From a virus: a stretch of 33,941 nt of DNA. The stretch covers positions 1-33,941 of IMG/VR virus record IMGVR_UViG_3300034418_003237. One strand, given 5' to 3'. Each line of letters opens with the position of its first letter. Position 1 is the stretch's first letter. The notes under the pieces were generated by a model that had not been told where the DNA came from, searched no databases, and worked only from the letters and a program-made list of their open reading frames with translations. The position numbers and the translations under genes are program-made. Positions 10,001-18,595 of the stretch are shown piece by piece.

Positions 10001-10691
10001 AGGGGTGGACTACGGTGAATTTTTCCCCGGTCAAACTATTTTTCAACCAGACGCCTTTAATGCCGGGGCTTTGTTAAATCTCGTAAGCGGGAAAGGTGGG
10101 GGTAAACAAGCAACTAAAGAGCTTACCGATGAGTTTAGTTTGCTACTCGGTAAAGACATGGCTAAAGATTACGCTAGAAACTTACAGATATTAGAACGAG
10201 AAGTTAGAAGAATACGGGATAGACAATATAAAAAAGGACTTTTAGGAGGCGCTGATTCTGTTCTTTCTTTAGGGGATGAAGCTCAGACGGGAATTAAAAC
10301 TGTTATGAGGTTTATTATTCCACCGTTAACACAAGCTGGTCGTAGAGCTGGAGCCACTGTTAGTTTGCTAGGGAACCAAACTCAACGTTACTTGTTAGAA
10401 GTTTTATCTGATCCAGCTAAAACAGCAGAATTAGTTGCAATGAAAGATAAACAAATGAGCCAACGGGAATTTGCTAAAGTTCTTGGACTTTTAGCATTAA
10501 ACCCTAGTACTGAGATTGGTGGGATGAGGCAAGAAGACCCGTATGACAGAGGTGTCCGAGTAATTAAAGAAGCTTCTCCTGAAAAAGTTAGAGATATTTT
10601 CGGTATTGAACTGGCTGACGGTGGCTCGGTAAACTCGGCCCTAGCTCAAGCGGAAGCAAGAAACGCTGAATTGCGAAGGAGCCGTGGCTAG
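7062..10691 (+). CDS. Very large internal virion protein, probable DNA-ejection component (1209 aa)
   Basis: The N-terminal ~300 residues are acidic and Pro-rich. Three moderately hydrophobic Gly/Ala segments follow at about 317-330 (LFAGGAALGIGGLI), 369-388 (VAVGAAVIGIPVGLARF) and 409-427 (AGLVGAMAAAGGVGGEIVM). The remaining ~780 residues are almost entirely predicted helix with many Glu, Lys, Gln and Arg. This layout, membrane-active helices inside a huge helical virion protein, is typical of podovirus ejection proteins that form a channel across the host envelope; the role here is inferred. The C-terminus has the shared motif LADGGSV (Asp1186) about 24 residues from the end. No lysozyme or transglycosylase motif was seen. 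The stop TAG shares its G with the following GTG start. Confidence 0.5.
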   Translation: MASNELLDSNIYSQFETDLYARRFDPVSTDPDQENPNPTFGEIFDPNPLEKKAFSEMHFLNQLINGDPLVINDLVKDTGIMQPAIQQLAQREFEKYGGIQRLRELNEYANQYTVQETTPESPPQRIESTPVGETMVRPLTSYRRGMGPPLLTDDVELLEQRRKEMEGEPVRPLTPEEKIVLQRGGDITTDYYTMQNLDASDRYFGEQGFHAFPNINSPSLMKGLVSLTYPTKEEAYELVKDEDPDAEFSYIDPRDVTRGLLVRSPKTNGQLVPWKASIGSGLFSSADETFRTMPEALKGPMLDGFTETMFRDLMPELFAGGAALGIGGLIRKGNKEVQKELAKRGPEAALEALKETTLGTKAVKGLRNVAVGAAVIGIPVGLARFAQLSYARAEGIHPTLTADRMAEDAGLVGAMAAAGGVGGEIVMRSMQNVYRRLVGKNIPDEVVQRIQLRVEQLRQRTEKPDTAQYSRAEIDKVLEPFAQATGREYSKLKTLGELTDDEILQQLEADLLRGLSERTDSKIAIEQMLLERGSTLQNFYESMLNNSGANRKNMPSYRQFKEHFEAIARQQKEAALAAEKASLAEMTPASVLGEGQAVTEVAETVAEQLPTSTVFPDSRAVLFLQRDAAFRDAQDQLTGVLASEEAQNLTTTSLDKYIGPTVQKFLSGKNAPIKSMEEAEASGVLRDLIPMRDGQSIIKNLLGVRERNELGQFIARPQFTLEDLVNARVNVQSLESSPNAALREYASELKLGFDEAITALTRNNPELKNKLTTALANSAAVRDEVIDGKYLLSIINSENYQEVAGKMLGGSPANARKLFSMLRTRDLEEGTPGFREEEVRASVLQYLRKEIQGGDPPEFTVAQQNKKFREFLNNNGDQLAEIFPEEDIVRFKSFANFSKAAEADIKAGEARASRLYKELQNFEAKPFEIVSRYLKADKSNLEEQGVLDEMQRLSDLADEYPELRESLQGVFSDYLRRAMQGVDYGEFFPGQTIFQPDAFNAGALLNLVSGKGGGKQATKELTDEFSLLLGKDMAKDYARNLQILEREVRRIRDRQYKKGLLGGADSVLSLGDEAQTGIKTVMRFIIPPLTQAGRRAGATVSLLGNQTQRYLLEVLSDPAKTAELVAMKDKQMSQREFAKVLGLLALNPSTEIGGMRQEDPYDRGVRVIKEASPEKVRDIFGIELADGGSVNSALAQAEARNAELRRSRG

Positions 10692-13600
10692 TGACTATTC
10701 CACAGTGGGTACGCAACCTTTTAGATAATTGGTCCTCTGCACCTGAAGCTACAAAACAAGCCTATCGGTTATGGGTTTCTATGCAAAGCCCTGTTGCTAT
10801 GGTTATGTATATTGGTCAAGGTGTTTTAGAACAAACATTGCAACGTCAAGAATTCGAAAGAATTTATGGAAGCCTTAACCCACAAGAAAGAGCTGATGCG
10901 GCACAAGCTGAAGTCGATAGACTTATGCAAGTTTCTGCAAATGCGACTGGCCCAAGTGCCGCTGCTTTTGAACAACAATTAAATACTGCGTTAAATGATG
11001 CGTCTATTGCTAATTTAAATCTTGCAATCTATAACGGAGATGTAACTAGTACTGATCAACTCTGGGGTTACTTAGGGATTACAGAAGCTGATTACCAAAA
11101 CACATTAAACGATCCTTTAATGTATCCTCCTCCCGAAGGTTTTGAATTTTTATTTGAAACAGCAATAGACCCAGAAACTGGGGCTACGGTAACAGCATTA
11201 GACCAAATTTTTCAAGATTCTCAAGAATACATAGACGCACAAAAAGCTCTACAAGCAACTATGGAACTAAGAGCTGAGAATCGACTAACTATGGAAAACC
11301 TGTATACTCGATTAGAAGAATCGGGTATTAATCCAGATATTTATGCGGGAATTGCACTTCGAGGTGATAAAGATGCTATCGCAGCTCAGTTAGGTTTTGG
11401 TTCTCCAAGAACAGGGGCGCAAGAGAACGCAGGGGTTTGGACACCTCGGGGCCAAGGCAGCTTCGGAATGTCTACTTTCTCATCTAATTACGCAGCCCCG
11501 GATAGCTATTCTGATTCAACAGGGGCTGGTGGCGAAGGTTATGTCGTTACGACTCAACCCGATCTAAATGTTCAACGAAATTTAGTTCCTCAAGGGTATC
11601 AAGGTCCGGCAAATACTTTTCAAGTAGGTGTTCAGGGTGGAAGTATGGAGTTTAATCCATACAACAACCCCGGAATGGCCGCACACGGTAATCCAGACCC
11701 TATGCGAGTATTAAGTGGTAACTCGCTTCCTGAAATTATTATGAGAATGGGTATGGGGGGTTATGGTATTTATAGCGGGGAAGGTAAAGCTGAAGCTGTA
11801 AAAAACTTACCTAATCGATACTTTGATTTAACAGATCCTGAAGCACTGTATGGATATTTATCAACAGCAACCTACGCAAAAATACCTTACGACATAGCTA
11901 TTGGACAGCTAATTTCCCATAATCAACAATACCATGCTGATCGGTTTAATGCAGATCTTACAGCTGCTGGAGCAGATTTTAATCCGTTTGATCTAGCTTT
12001 ACAGGTTATCGATCAAAACGAACAACTTCAATACCCTTTAGCACAAAATCTTGCACAAAATTTAGAAACATACACCACTCCGATTTCTGAAATTATTCAG
12101 TCAACTCAAGATCCTGCTACAGGTGCAGTAGAAACTTTTGAAGAAATCGAAGAAACTCCAGTACAAAACACAGGGATCACTGAGAATATAACTATGGCTA
12201 ATAATGTTTATACGCCTCAACAATTAGAAGATTTGTACAATAATAGCCGAGGTGCTCAAGAGTTTGGTCTAACTGTTGCTTATAACCCTGAAACTAATAC
12301 TTTTATTAATGACATAAGTGCTTTTGGATTTACTGGAGACGCTGCAACTAGGGAATATACGCCTGAAGAATTTATACAGCAACTAGGGGTTGAAAATGGT
12401 CGAATGCTTGACCCGGCTGTTATGGATTTCGTTCAACAAGCTATTGAAAATATCGAATTTCCAACAGATATTTTTAGAACTAATGAAGAAATTGAAGCAT
12501 TATTTCCAGACGTAGCTGGTCAAATTCAAGCGGCGATTGATGATATTGAATTTCCTGTTGGAACAACTACTGAAGATATTAATACAGCTATTGGTAATTA
12601 TCTAACTGAAAACAATTACGTCACTGAAGATCAACTTCCTAACGTTGAAGAATTTTTAACTGATGCAGATGTAACTGATTTTATAACAGCAGATGAAGTT
12701 GACCAAGTTATTATAGATAAACTAGACAGCATAGGTGAAATAGATCTTTCTGACTATGTGACATCGGGTGATTTTGAAACCTTATTTAATGAATTAGCTG
12801 AAGGCTTACCCAAACCTCGTACTAAACCACAAATTGCTTCAGTAGTTGCTAAGTATTTAACTGATAATAATTATGTAACAGCTGAACAAATCGCTGGGCT
12901 TTTAACAAAAGATGACGTTCTTGAAGTAATTCGAAACAATCCAACACTAACCACCGACGATGTAAAAACAATTATTGAAAATAACCCAACGATAACTGTT
13001 GCGGATGTTGAAGATATTGCAGCTGCTTCTGGTTATACGGATGCGGAAATCGATGAATTATTAGATCTTCGAGATACCGCGATAGAGGGCCTAGGGGTTG
13101 ACCTTACCGATTTAGAGACAGCTTTGGAAACAGGGCTTGGTGGGGTAGAAACAGATCTCGAGACACTTAGTGGAAGATTAACTTTAATTGATGAAACTTT
13201 CCAAGGGCAGTTGTCTGATCTTAAACTTCAACATGAAGAAGAAATTAGAATTATAAATGAACAGTTAGAAACAGATATTCCTGCTTTACAAACTGCTTTA
13301 GATGACTTAACTGTTTTACACAATCAAGATATTGCAGATGTAACTGAAGCATATACTGCAGCGATTGATGCTGCGAAAAACGCAACAACCGAAGAATTTT
13401 TAGGTATTTTAGAATCGTACACAACTAAAGACGATTTAGCGGAAGCTCTTGAAGGATACTATACAACCGAAGAAATAGACAGTGCGTTTACAAATTTTGT
13501 AAGCCAGATTCAAAATGATTATGAAGATTTATTAGATCGTCAAGAAGACCTAAAAGACCAATTAAATGCTGCCGATAATCAATATGAAGTAGACGCTCTT

Positions 13601-14559
13601 TCAGTTCAATTAGAAAACGTTACCCAGCAATTAACCGACTTTATAAATGAAACTGGTTATGACCCTGAAACTGGAACCGTTGATTTACGAGACGTACCCG
13701 GTGGCGGCACTACTGGTGATGGCGGCACTACTGGCGGTGGCGGCACTACTGGTGGTGGTGGTTACGGTGGACCCGATGGAACTGGGGTTGGCGATTATTA
13801 TGACCCCGATGCAGGAACTGGGACTACTGGCGGTGGACCCGGTCCTGATGGTACAACAACAGGGGGTAGTGGACCCGGTGGCGGTGGACCCGGCGGTGGC
13901 GGTGGTGTAGATAATGGTGGACCCGGCGGTGGTGGTCCTGATGGTGGTGGACCCGGCGGTGGCGGTGGGCCCGGCGGTGGTGGGCCCGGCGGTGGTGGAC
14001 CCGGTGGCGGTGGTGGTCCTGGTGGTGGTGGACCCGGCGGCGGTGGCGGCGGTGGCGGCGGTGGCGGCGGTGGAGACGACCTAACCCCAGATCCAACCGA
14101 AGGTCGAACCTACCCTGATCCAAACATACCTCAATCTCAGTACGGAATAGGCTTTTTAGGTAATCAAATTCCTGCTAGAAATTACCAAGGAGGTTATGAC
14201 CCGTATACTCGTCCGGGGCCTCCTGCTCCATTAACAGGGCTTACTGCATTAACGCAACCATTAAACCGCCCTCGGCGAGGAGAACCTGTAAATCCGATGT
14301 ATAATCCTCAGTATAACTATCCTTATCCGTATTATGGTCCTCCCCCTGAAGAAGGCCCTGATCCGATCCAACCTCAAGAGTTTGAAGCTGAACGTCAAAG
14401 ACGTTATTACGATGGAGGACAAGTTCAAGATTTTCTTAGTATGTCAATGAACCAAATGATGGATAATAATAACCAAGGTATCGGCAGTCTTGTTGATTAC
14501 CAAACTAATGTCGCGCCTTTTCAAGAGGCGTTTAGACCAAACGTAAGGAGATACAACCG

Positions 14560-14563
<4 letters not shown>
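10691..14563 (+). CDS. Giant repetitive virion protein with coiled coil and poly-Gly region (1290 aa)
   Basis: The start is GTG overlapping the upstream stop by one base (TAGTG). Residues 1-500 are helical then mixed. Around 630-790 there are degenerate repeats of the type YLTENNYVTEDQL and YLTDNNYVTAEQI, followed by short V/I-xx-I-xx-NP units. A coiled coil runs from ~825 to 990. From ~1004 to 1129 the chain is almost pure Gly/Pro/Thr (see the repeat entry). The end is rich in Pro and Tyr and carries YYDGGQV (Asp1241). Long segmented proteins with NNYVT-type repeats and glycine linkers occur among tail fibres and internal proteins of marine phages. I cannot tell which of these this is. It overlaps the next gene by 4 bases (ATGA). 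Confidence 0.5.
13700..14074 (+). repeat. Glycine-rich coding minisatellite
   Basis: About 375 bp of GGY-rich sequence within the 1290-aa gene, made of variants of GGTGGACCCGGCGGTGGC-like units. It encodes runs of GGGGPGGGGP, first with Thr-Thr spacers (GGGTTGGGGTTGGGG) and later as uninterrupted glycine just before an Asp-Asp. GC content is far higher than in the flanking gene. Purine/pyrimidine asymmetry is strong, so a long Arg/His-rich open frame on the other strand is an artefact. The repeat could slip during replication, changing linker length. Confidence 0.85.
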
Positions 14564-15095
<532 letters not shown>

Positions 15096-15099
<4 letters not shown>

Positions 15100-16538
15100 A
15101 GGATCCAATCCTTCCACTTCTCGTCGCCAAGTACTTCTTGAGCAAGATTTAATTTGTTCCGAAGTGCTTTCACGATCTTTTCATCAACGGTGTTTTTAGA
15201 AACCAGATCAACGTAGGTAACTCTGTTGGTCTGGCCTATCCGGTGTGCTCTGTCTTCAGATTGCAAACGTTTTTCTAAATCAAAATTGTTAGAATAATAA
15301 ATAACGTTCTGGCTTTGCGTCAAAGTAATGCCGTAGCCTCCGGTCTGAGTATTGCCTACAAAATATTGTAGCGGTGAGTCTGGGTCTTGAAACCTAGTTA
15401 TAACGCTCTCTCGTTCTTCATCAGAGGTATCCCCGTAATAACTAGCCACTGAATCAGCCCCAGCTAAACCTGAAATCGTTTCTACAATCTCTCTAATATT
15501 GTGCCGGTAGTTAGCCCAGATAATAACTTTACCCTGCATTTCAGCTAATATGTTGATCAACTCGTCCATACGGTTATTGTTTATTTCAATCTCAACACCT
15601 TCGTCAGTTTTAACAAAACCACAGGTTATCTGGTGAAGTCGTAGTATCTGTGTGAGAACATTATTAACAGTGACCTGTTCGGTCGAAGACAGTAACGCTA
15701 TCGCATTCTCTTTAATTTGTTCGTAGTACGATTTTTGTTCTGCAGTCATCTCGACATCTCGCCGCTGGTAAATCTTATTAGGTAGATCTAGGCAATCTTT
15801 CTTTAACACACGGTACGAGAACGGTTCGATTCGTCGGTTTAATTCATCTAAGTTTTTATATCCGACTACTTGTTTAAACTTTCTACCGCCAAACGATCGA
15901 TTAATCACTTGCCCGAAATGATTTTGGAAAGAATAAAACGAGCTGAAGCCAAGGAGGTTAGGGTTTAGTACTTCTAGCTGACTGTAAATATCCATAGGAG
16001 ATTGGGTAATTGGGAACCCCGTTAAAATCCTACGATAAGCAGCTTTCTTAGATAACTTCACGAGGGCCTTGGTTCTTGCAGCCTTCGGATTCTTAATCGT
16101 AGTAGATTCGTCTACAGCTAACAGAGCTTTATGCAGCTCTAAGAACTTTTCGGCACAAGCTACGCCTTTTTTGGTACTAAAGGCTTCGACATTCATAACT
16201 AAAATCTTTAGCTCTTCTGTTATATCAAATAAACTTAGTATTGCATCCTTTTCTTTTTTCTTAGGAGAAGCTGACCAAACACCTATCCTAGTCGCTATGC
16301 AGTCTGGTAGATGCGTAGAGATCTCTCGTTCTGACCAGTTACGGTAAACGCCTTTCGGAGCGATGATTAAAGCAGCGTTGATTGCTCCTTTACCATACAG
16401 TATTGCCATGTTATCTACGAGAACTTTAGACTTACCAGTACCCATTTCCATGAAGTACGCATACTCTCGTCTGTTCCAAGACTTAATCAATGCCGTTGTT
16501 TGATGCGCATACGGAGTCGTTTTAAACTCATATTTCAT
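15096..16538 (-). CDS. SNF2-family (SF2) DNA helicase/translocase
   Basis: This 480-aa protein has a complete two-domain SF2 core. Visible motifs are the upstream Gln motif (AHQ, residues 11-13), Walker A MEMGTGKSK (30-38), Walker B as DEST (143-146), motif III ILTGFP (171-176), motif V GNTQTGGYGITLTQ (395-408) and motif VI QSEDRAHRIGQ (426-436). The last is diagnostic of the SNF2/RapA group. It lacks accessory domains and matches the compact SNF2-like helicases common in phage replication modules. The protein probably translocates on double-stranded DNA or acts at forks. It is the only minus-strand gene, with AAAGGA upstream of its ATG. It has the same long AT-rich leader as the terminase gene at the right end, suggesting shared control. 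Confidence 0.93.
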
Positions 16539-16724
16539 ACTTAATCCTTTCTAATTTCTGCGTATAGTTTAATATCTAATAATAATATTTTATATGATTT
16601 TAAAGAACTTTCCTCCTGTCCTTCTTAAAAATCTAATATCTAATATTTTTCTATTACTTTTGTTACAAAGAATTTTCCTTTCTATTTAGAGGAGTTAGTG
16701 TATAATCTATTAGAAATATTACTC

Positions 16725-16784
16725 TATTAGTAAATTCTGTTTATTTTTTTCAAAAAACTTTTATTTTTTACAGAGAACAATAGC
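16725..16784 (-). repeat. Inverted 60-bp control element, copy A
   Basis: Read on the minus strand it begins GCTATTGTTCT, has three A/T tracts (AAAAAATAAAAG, TTTTTTG, AAAAAAATAAACAG) and ends ACTAATA. By eye it matches 33172-33231 on the plus strand at 57 of 60 positions without gaps. The conserved 28-bp block follows after 64 bases in both copies. It points towards the SNF2 gene. Confidence 0.93.
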
Positions 16785-16818
16785 GATAACTTTAATAGCG
16801 TTCGGCAGTAAAAAGTAC

Positions 16819-16847
16819 TTTACTTTGCAAAGAAGGTTTACTAAAGT
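16819..16847 (+). promoter_or_regulatory. Early promoter copy 1 (TTTACT-17-TAAAGT)
   Basis: TTTACT at 16819-16824 is followed by a 17-base spacer and TAAAGT at 16842-16847, the same geometry as five other intergenic sites. It lies 26 bases before ATG 16874. The leader contains CCTTATAAAGG overlapping the ribosome site. It drives the primase-helicase operon. Confidence 0.7.
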
Positions 16848-16873
16848 AATAAACCCTTATAAAGGAGAAAGAT

Positions 16874-17224
16874 ATGACTGTCTATGTGGTACAGGAAGTT
16901 GAGGGCCGTAACGTTCTAACAGCTTCTAAATATGGGACATTAGAGGTTGTGCTTCCGAGCAAAACCAACCTAATGCTTACAACAGCCCCGGCGGTGAGAA
17001 CCGTCAAACGGGTGTTGTCTAATTTTAGCGACGAGGATTACTTGTTGTTAATGGGCGACCCCGCATCCATCGGCCTCTGCTGTGCAGTAGCCGCCGCAGT
17101 AAACTCAGGAAGGTTTAAAGTCCTTAAATGGGATCGCCAGTCGAGAGACTATTACGCGGTTTCTTTAGAGCTTTATTCTAAAACTGCATCTGAACCGGAA
17201 GACTTAGGAGAACTTAATGTCTGA
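16874..17224 (+). CDS. Conserved phage protein of unknown function (116 aa)
   Basis: This is the first gene of the first early operon, with a strong ribosome site (AAAGGAGAAAGAT) directly before the ATG. The N-terminus MTVYVVQEV and the later DYLLLMGDPASIGLC and FKVLKWDRQSRDYY form a pattern I recall from many uncharacterised marine phage proteins located at the head of replication operons. It has a small alpha/beta look without catalytic motifs or membrane segments. It overlaps the next start by 8 bases, so the two are translationally coupled. A role tied to DNA replication or early takeover is likely from context only. Confidence 0.65.
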   Translation: MTVYVVQEVEGRNVLTASKYGTLEVVLPSKTNLMLTTAPAVRTVKRVLSNFSDEDYLLLMGDPASIGLCCAVAAAVNSGRFKVLKWDRQSRDYYAVSLELYSKTASEPEDLGELNV

Positions 17225-17804
17225 AGATAAAGAACTCTCTTTTGAAGAGTTGACTGGATCTACCACTGTTTCTGAATGGCAAGAAACTTTAAACGATAAA
17301 GAAATATCTTCTATTTCGGATATCGCACAAGAGCAAGTTCAGCTACAAAACGAACTTGAAGCCTTAGAAGAACAGCTAAAAGAAAAGAAGAAAGAACTAA
17401 GACATGTGGCAGAGGTTAAATTACCAGAAGCTATGCAATCCGCTAACTTAATGGAATTTGTAACTGCGACAGGTTACAAAATATCTGTTAGTCCTTTCTT
17501 TCAAGCGTCTATTTCCGAAGCAAATAGAGAAGAAGCATTTTCTTGGTTAAAAAACAACGGTCATGGTGGTTTAATTAAAAACCAAGTAAACCTTAGCTTC
17601 GGTAGGGATGAGGATCAAAAAGCTAACGACACTGTAGAAAAGTTAAAGCAGCTTGGTCTAAGTCCAGAGGTAAAACAGGGAGTACATCCTTCAACGCTTA
17701 AAGCGTTTGTGAAGGAACAACTTACTGCAGGGAAGGATATACCTTCCGAAACATTCGGGATATATGTAGGTTCCCGCTCAAAAATAGAAAAGAAGAGGAA
17801 GTAA
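17217..17804 (+). CDS. Conserved replication-module protein with coiled coil and VHPxTLKAFV motif
   Basis: This 195-aa protein has an acidic N-terminus, then a coiled coil at ~40-70 (QLQNELEALEEQLKEKKKEL). A conserved C-terminal domain follows: EAFSWLKNNGHGGLIKNQV at ~102-120 and VHPSTLKAFVKEQL with IPSETFGIYVGSRSKI at ~157-186. I recognise the VHPxTL plus (D/E)xFG(I/V) pattern from phage proteins found beside ssDNA-binding, polymerase and helicase genes; no function is established to my knowledge. A helper of the adjacent ssDNA-binding-like protein is possible. It overlaps the upstream gene and ends 3 bases before the next ATG. Confidence 0.6.
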   Translation: MSEDKELSFEELTGSTTVSEWQETLNDKEISSISDIAQEQVQLQNELEALEEQLKEKKKELRHVAEVKLPEAMQSANLMEFVTATGYKISVSPFFQASISEANREEAFSWLKNNGHGGLIKNQVNLSFGRDEDQKANDTVEKLKQLGLSPEVKQGVHPSTLKAFVKEQLTAGKDIPSETFGIYVGSRSKIEKKRK

Positions 17805-17807
17805 ATC

Positions 17808-18581
17808 ATGTCAAAAGAAGTAGCGAAAGCGAACGTTGGTGAAGTTTTAGTTTTAGACGACGACTTATTGTCTAGCGGAACAGGTTTGGAGGATACTAGT
17901 TCCGAGGATTATGCGATTCCGTTTATCCGTGTGTTGCAATCTGGTTCCCCCCAGTTAAAGAAAAATAACGGTAAATATGTTGAGGGAGCTGCTCAAGGGA
18001 TGCTTTTTAATACCGTCACGAATGAGTTGTATGACGGTGATGAGGGTATTCTTGTTATTCCTTGTGCTTACACTAAAAAGTATATCGAATGGGTTCCGCG
18101 AGACGCAGGAGGCGGTATTGTAAACTCTGATCACACAGCTGATATCTTAAAAAGTGCGGTTCAAAACGAGAAGAAAAAGTACATTTTAAATAATGGTAAT
18201 GAAATACAAGAAACGGCTCAGTACTTTGCACTGATTGTTAATAATGAGCTAGAACCACAAGAAGTCTTATTAAGTTTCACCTCTAGCCAGCTAAGTTTTT
18301 CTCGACGTTGGAACTCTATGCTTCGAACTTCGAGAGTAAAAAACTCAGCAGGTGAAACTGTTCTAGCACCTATGTTCGCTAATATTTACCGTGTAAAAAC
18401 GGTAGAGCAATCTAACGACCTAGGGAGTTGGTATGGATTTACCGCAGAGAAAGAGAAAGCTACGCCTCTTGAGTTAGCTAGAATGGCGCGAGACTTTATG
18501 ACAGCTGCTCGTTCCGGTGCTGTAACAGTCAAACAAGAAGCTGCGGTGGACGAAGAGTCTGGAGAAGATATCCCGTTTTAA
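17808..18581 (+). CDS. Probable single-stranded DNA-binding protein (SSB-like tail)
   Basis: This 257-aa protein has a mixed beta core. Residues ~35-95 (DYAIPFIRVLQSGSPQLKK, then GMLFNTVTNEL and GILVIPCAY, then EWVPRD) match a family of phage proteins often placed in replication clusters. The C-terminus is acidic and ends in DIPF after DEESGE, which closely resembles the partner-binding tip of bacterial SSB proteins. That tail, and the position directly upstream of primase and helicase genes, suggest coating of ssDNA and recruitment of partners. I see no canonical OB-fold signature by eye, so the ssDNA-binding assignment is an inference. It starts 3 bases after the previous stop, and the following gene begins 14 bases later. 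Confidence 0.55.
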   Translation: MSKEVAKANVGEVLVLDDDLLSSGTGLEDTSSEDYAIPFIRVLQSGSPQLKKNNGKYVEGAAQGMLFNTVTNELYDGDEGILVIPCAYTKKYIEWVPRDAGGGIVNSDHTADILKSAVQNEKKKYILNNGNEIQETAQYFALIVNNELEPQEVLLSFTSSQLSFSRRWNSMLRTSRVKNSAGETVLAPMFANIYRVKTVEQSNDLGSWYGFTAEKEKATPLELARMARDFMTAARSGAVTVKQEAAVDEESGEDIPF

Positions 18582-18595
18582 TAGAAAGGTGAGAA

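Larger units (their letters stand above)
16539..16873. promoter_or_regulatory. Divergent AT-rich control region between SNF2 and the early operon
   Basis: This 335-bp gap has no gene. On the minus-strand side, towards the SNF2 start, it holds three blocks that recur upstream of the terminase gene in inverted orientation: 16725-16784, 16633-16660 and 16609-16624. A TTGAAA with an 18-base spacer and TAATAG on the minus strand is a possible promoter within the first block. On the plus-strand side it holds the first early promoter (16819-16847) and the ribosome site AAAGGAGAAAGAT. Multiple A-tracts suggest intrinsically bent DNA. Confidence 0.75.

Noticed and set aside
13700-14074. CRISPR array
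   Set aside because: Units are short, variable and in frame with a protein; there are no unique spacers and no cas genes.
13824-14123. Arg/His-rich open frame on the minus strand
   Set aside because: It is the complement of the glycine-coding repeat; its composition is explained by the repeat and it has no ribosome site.
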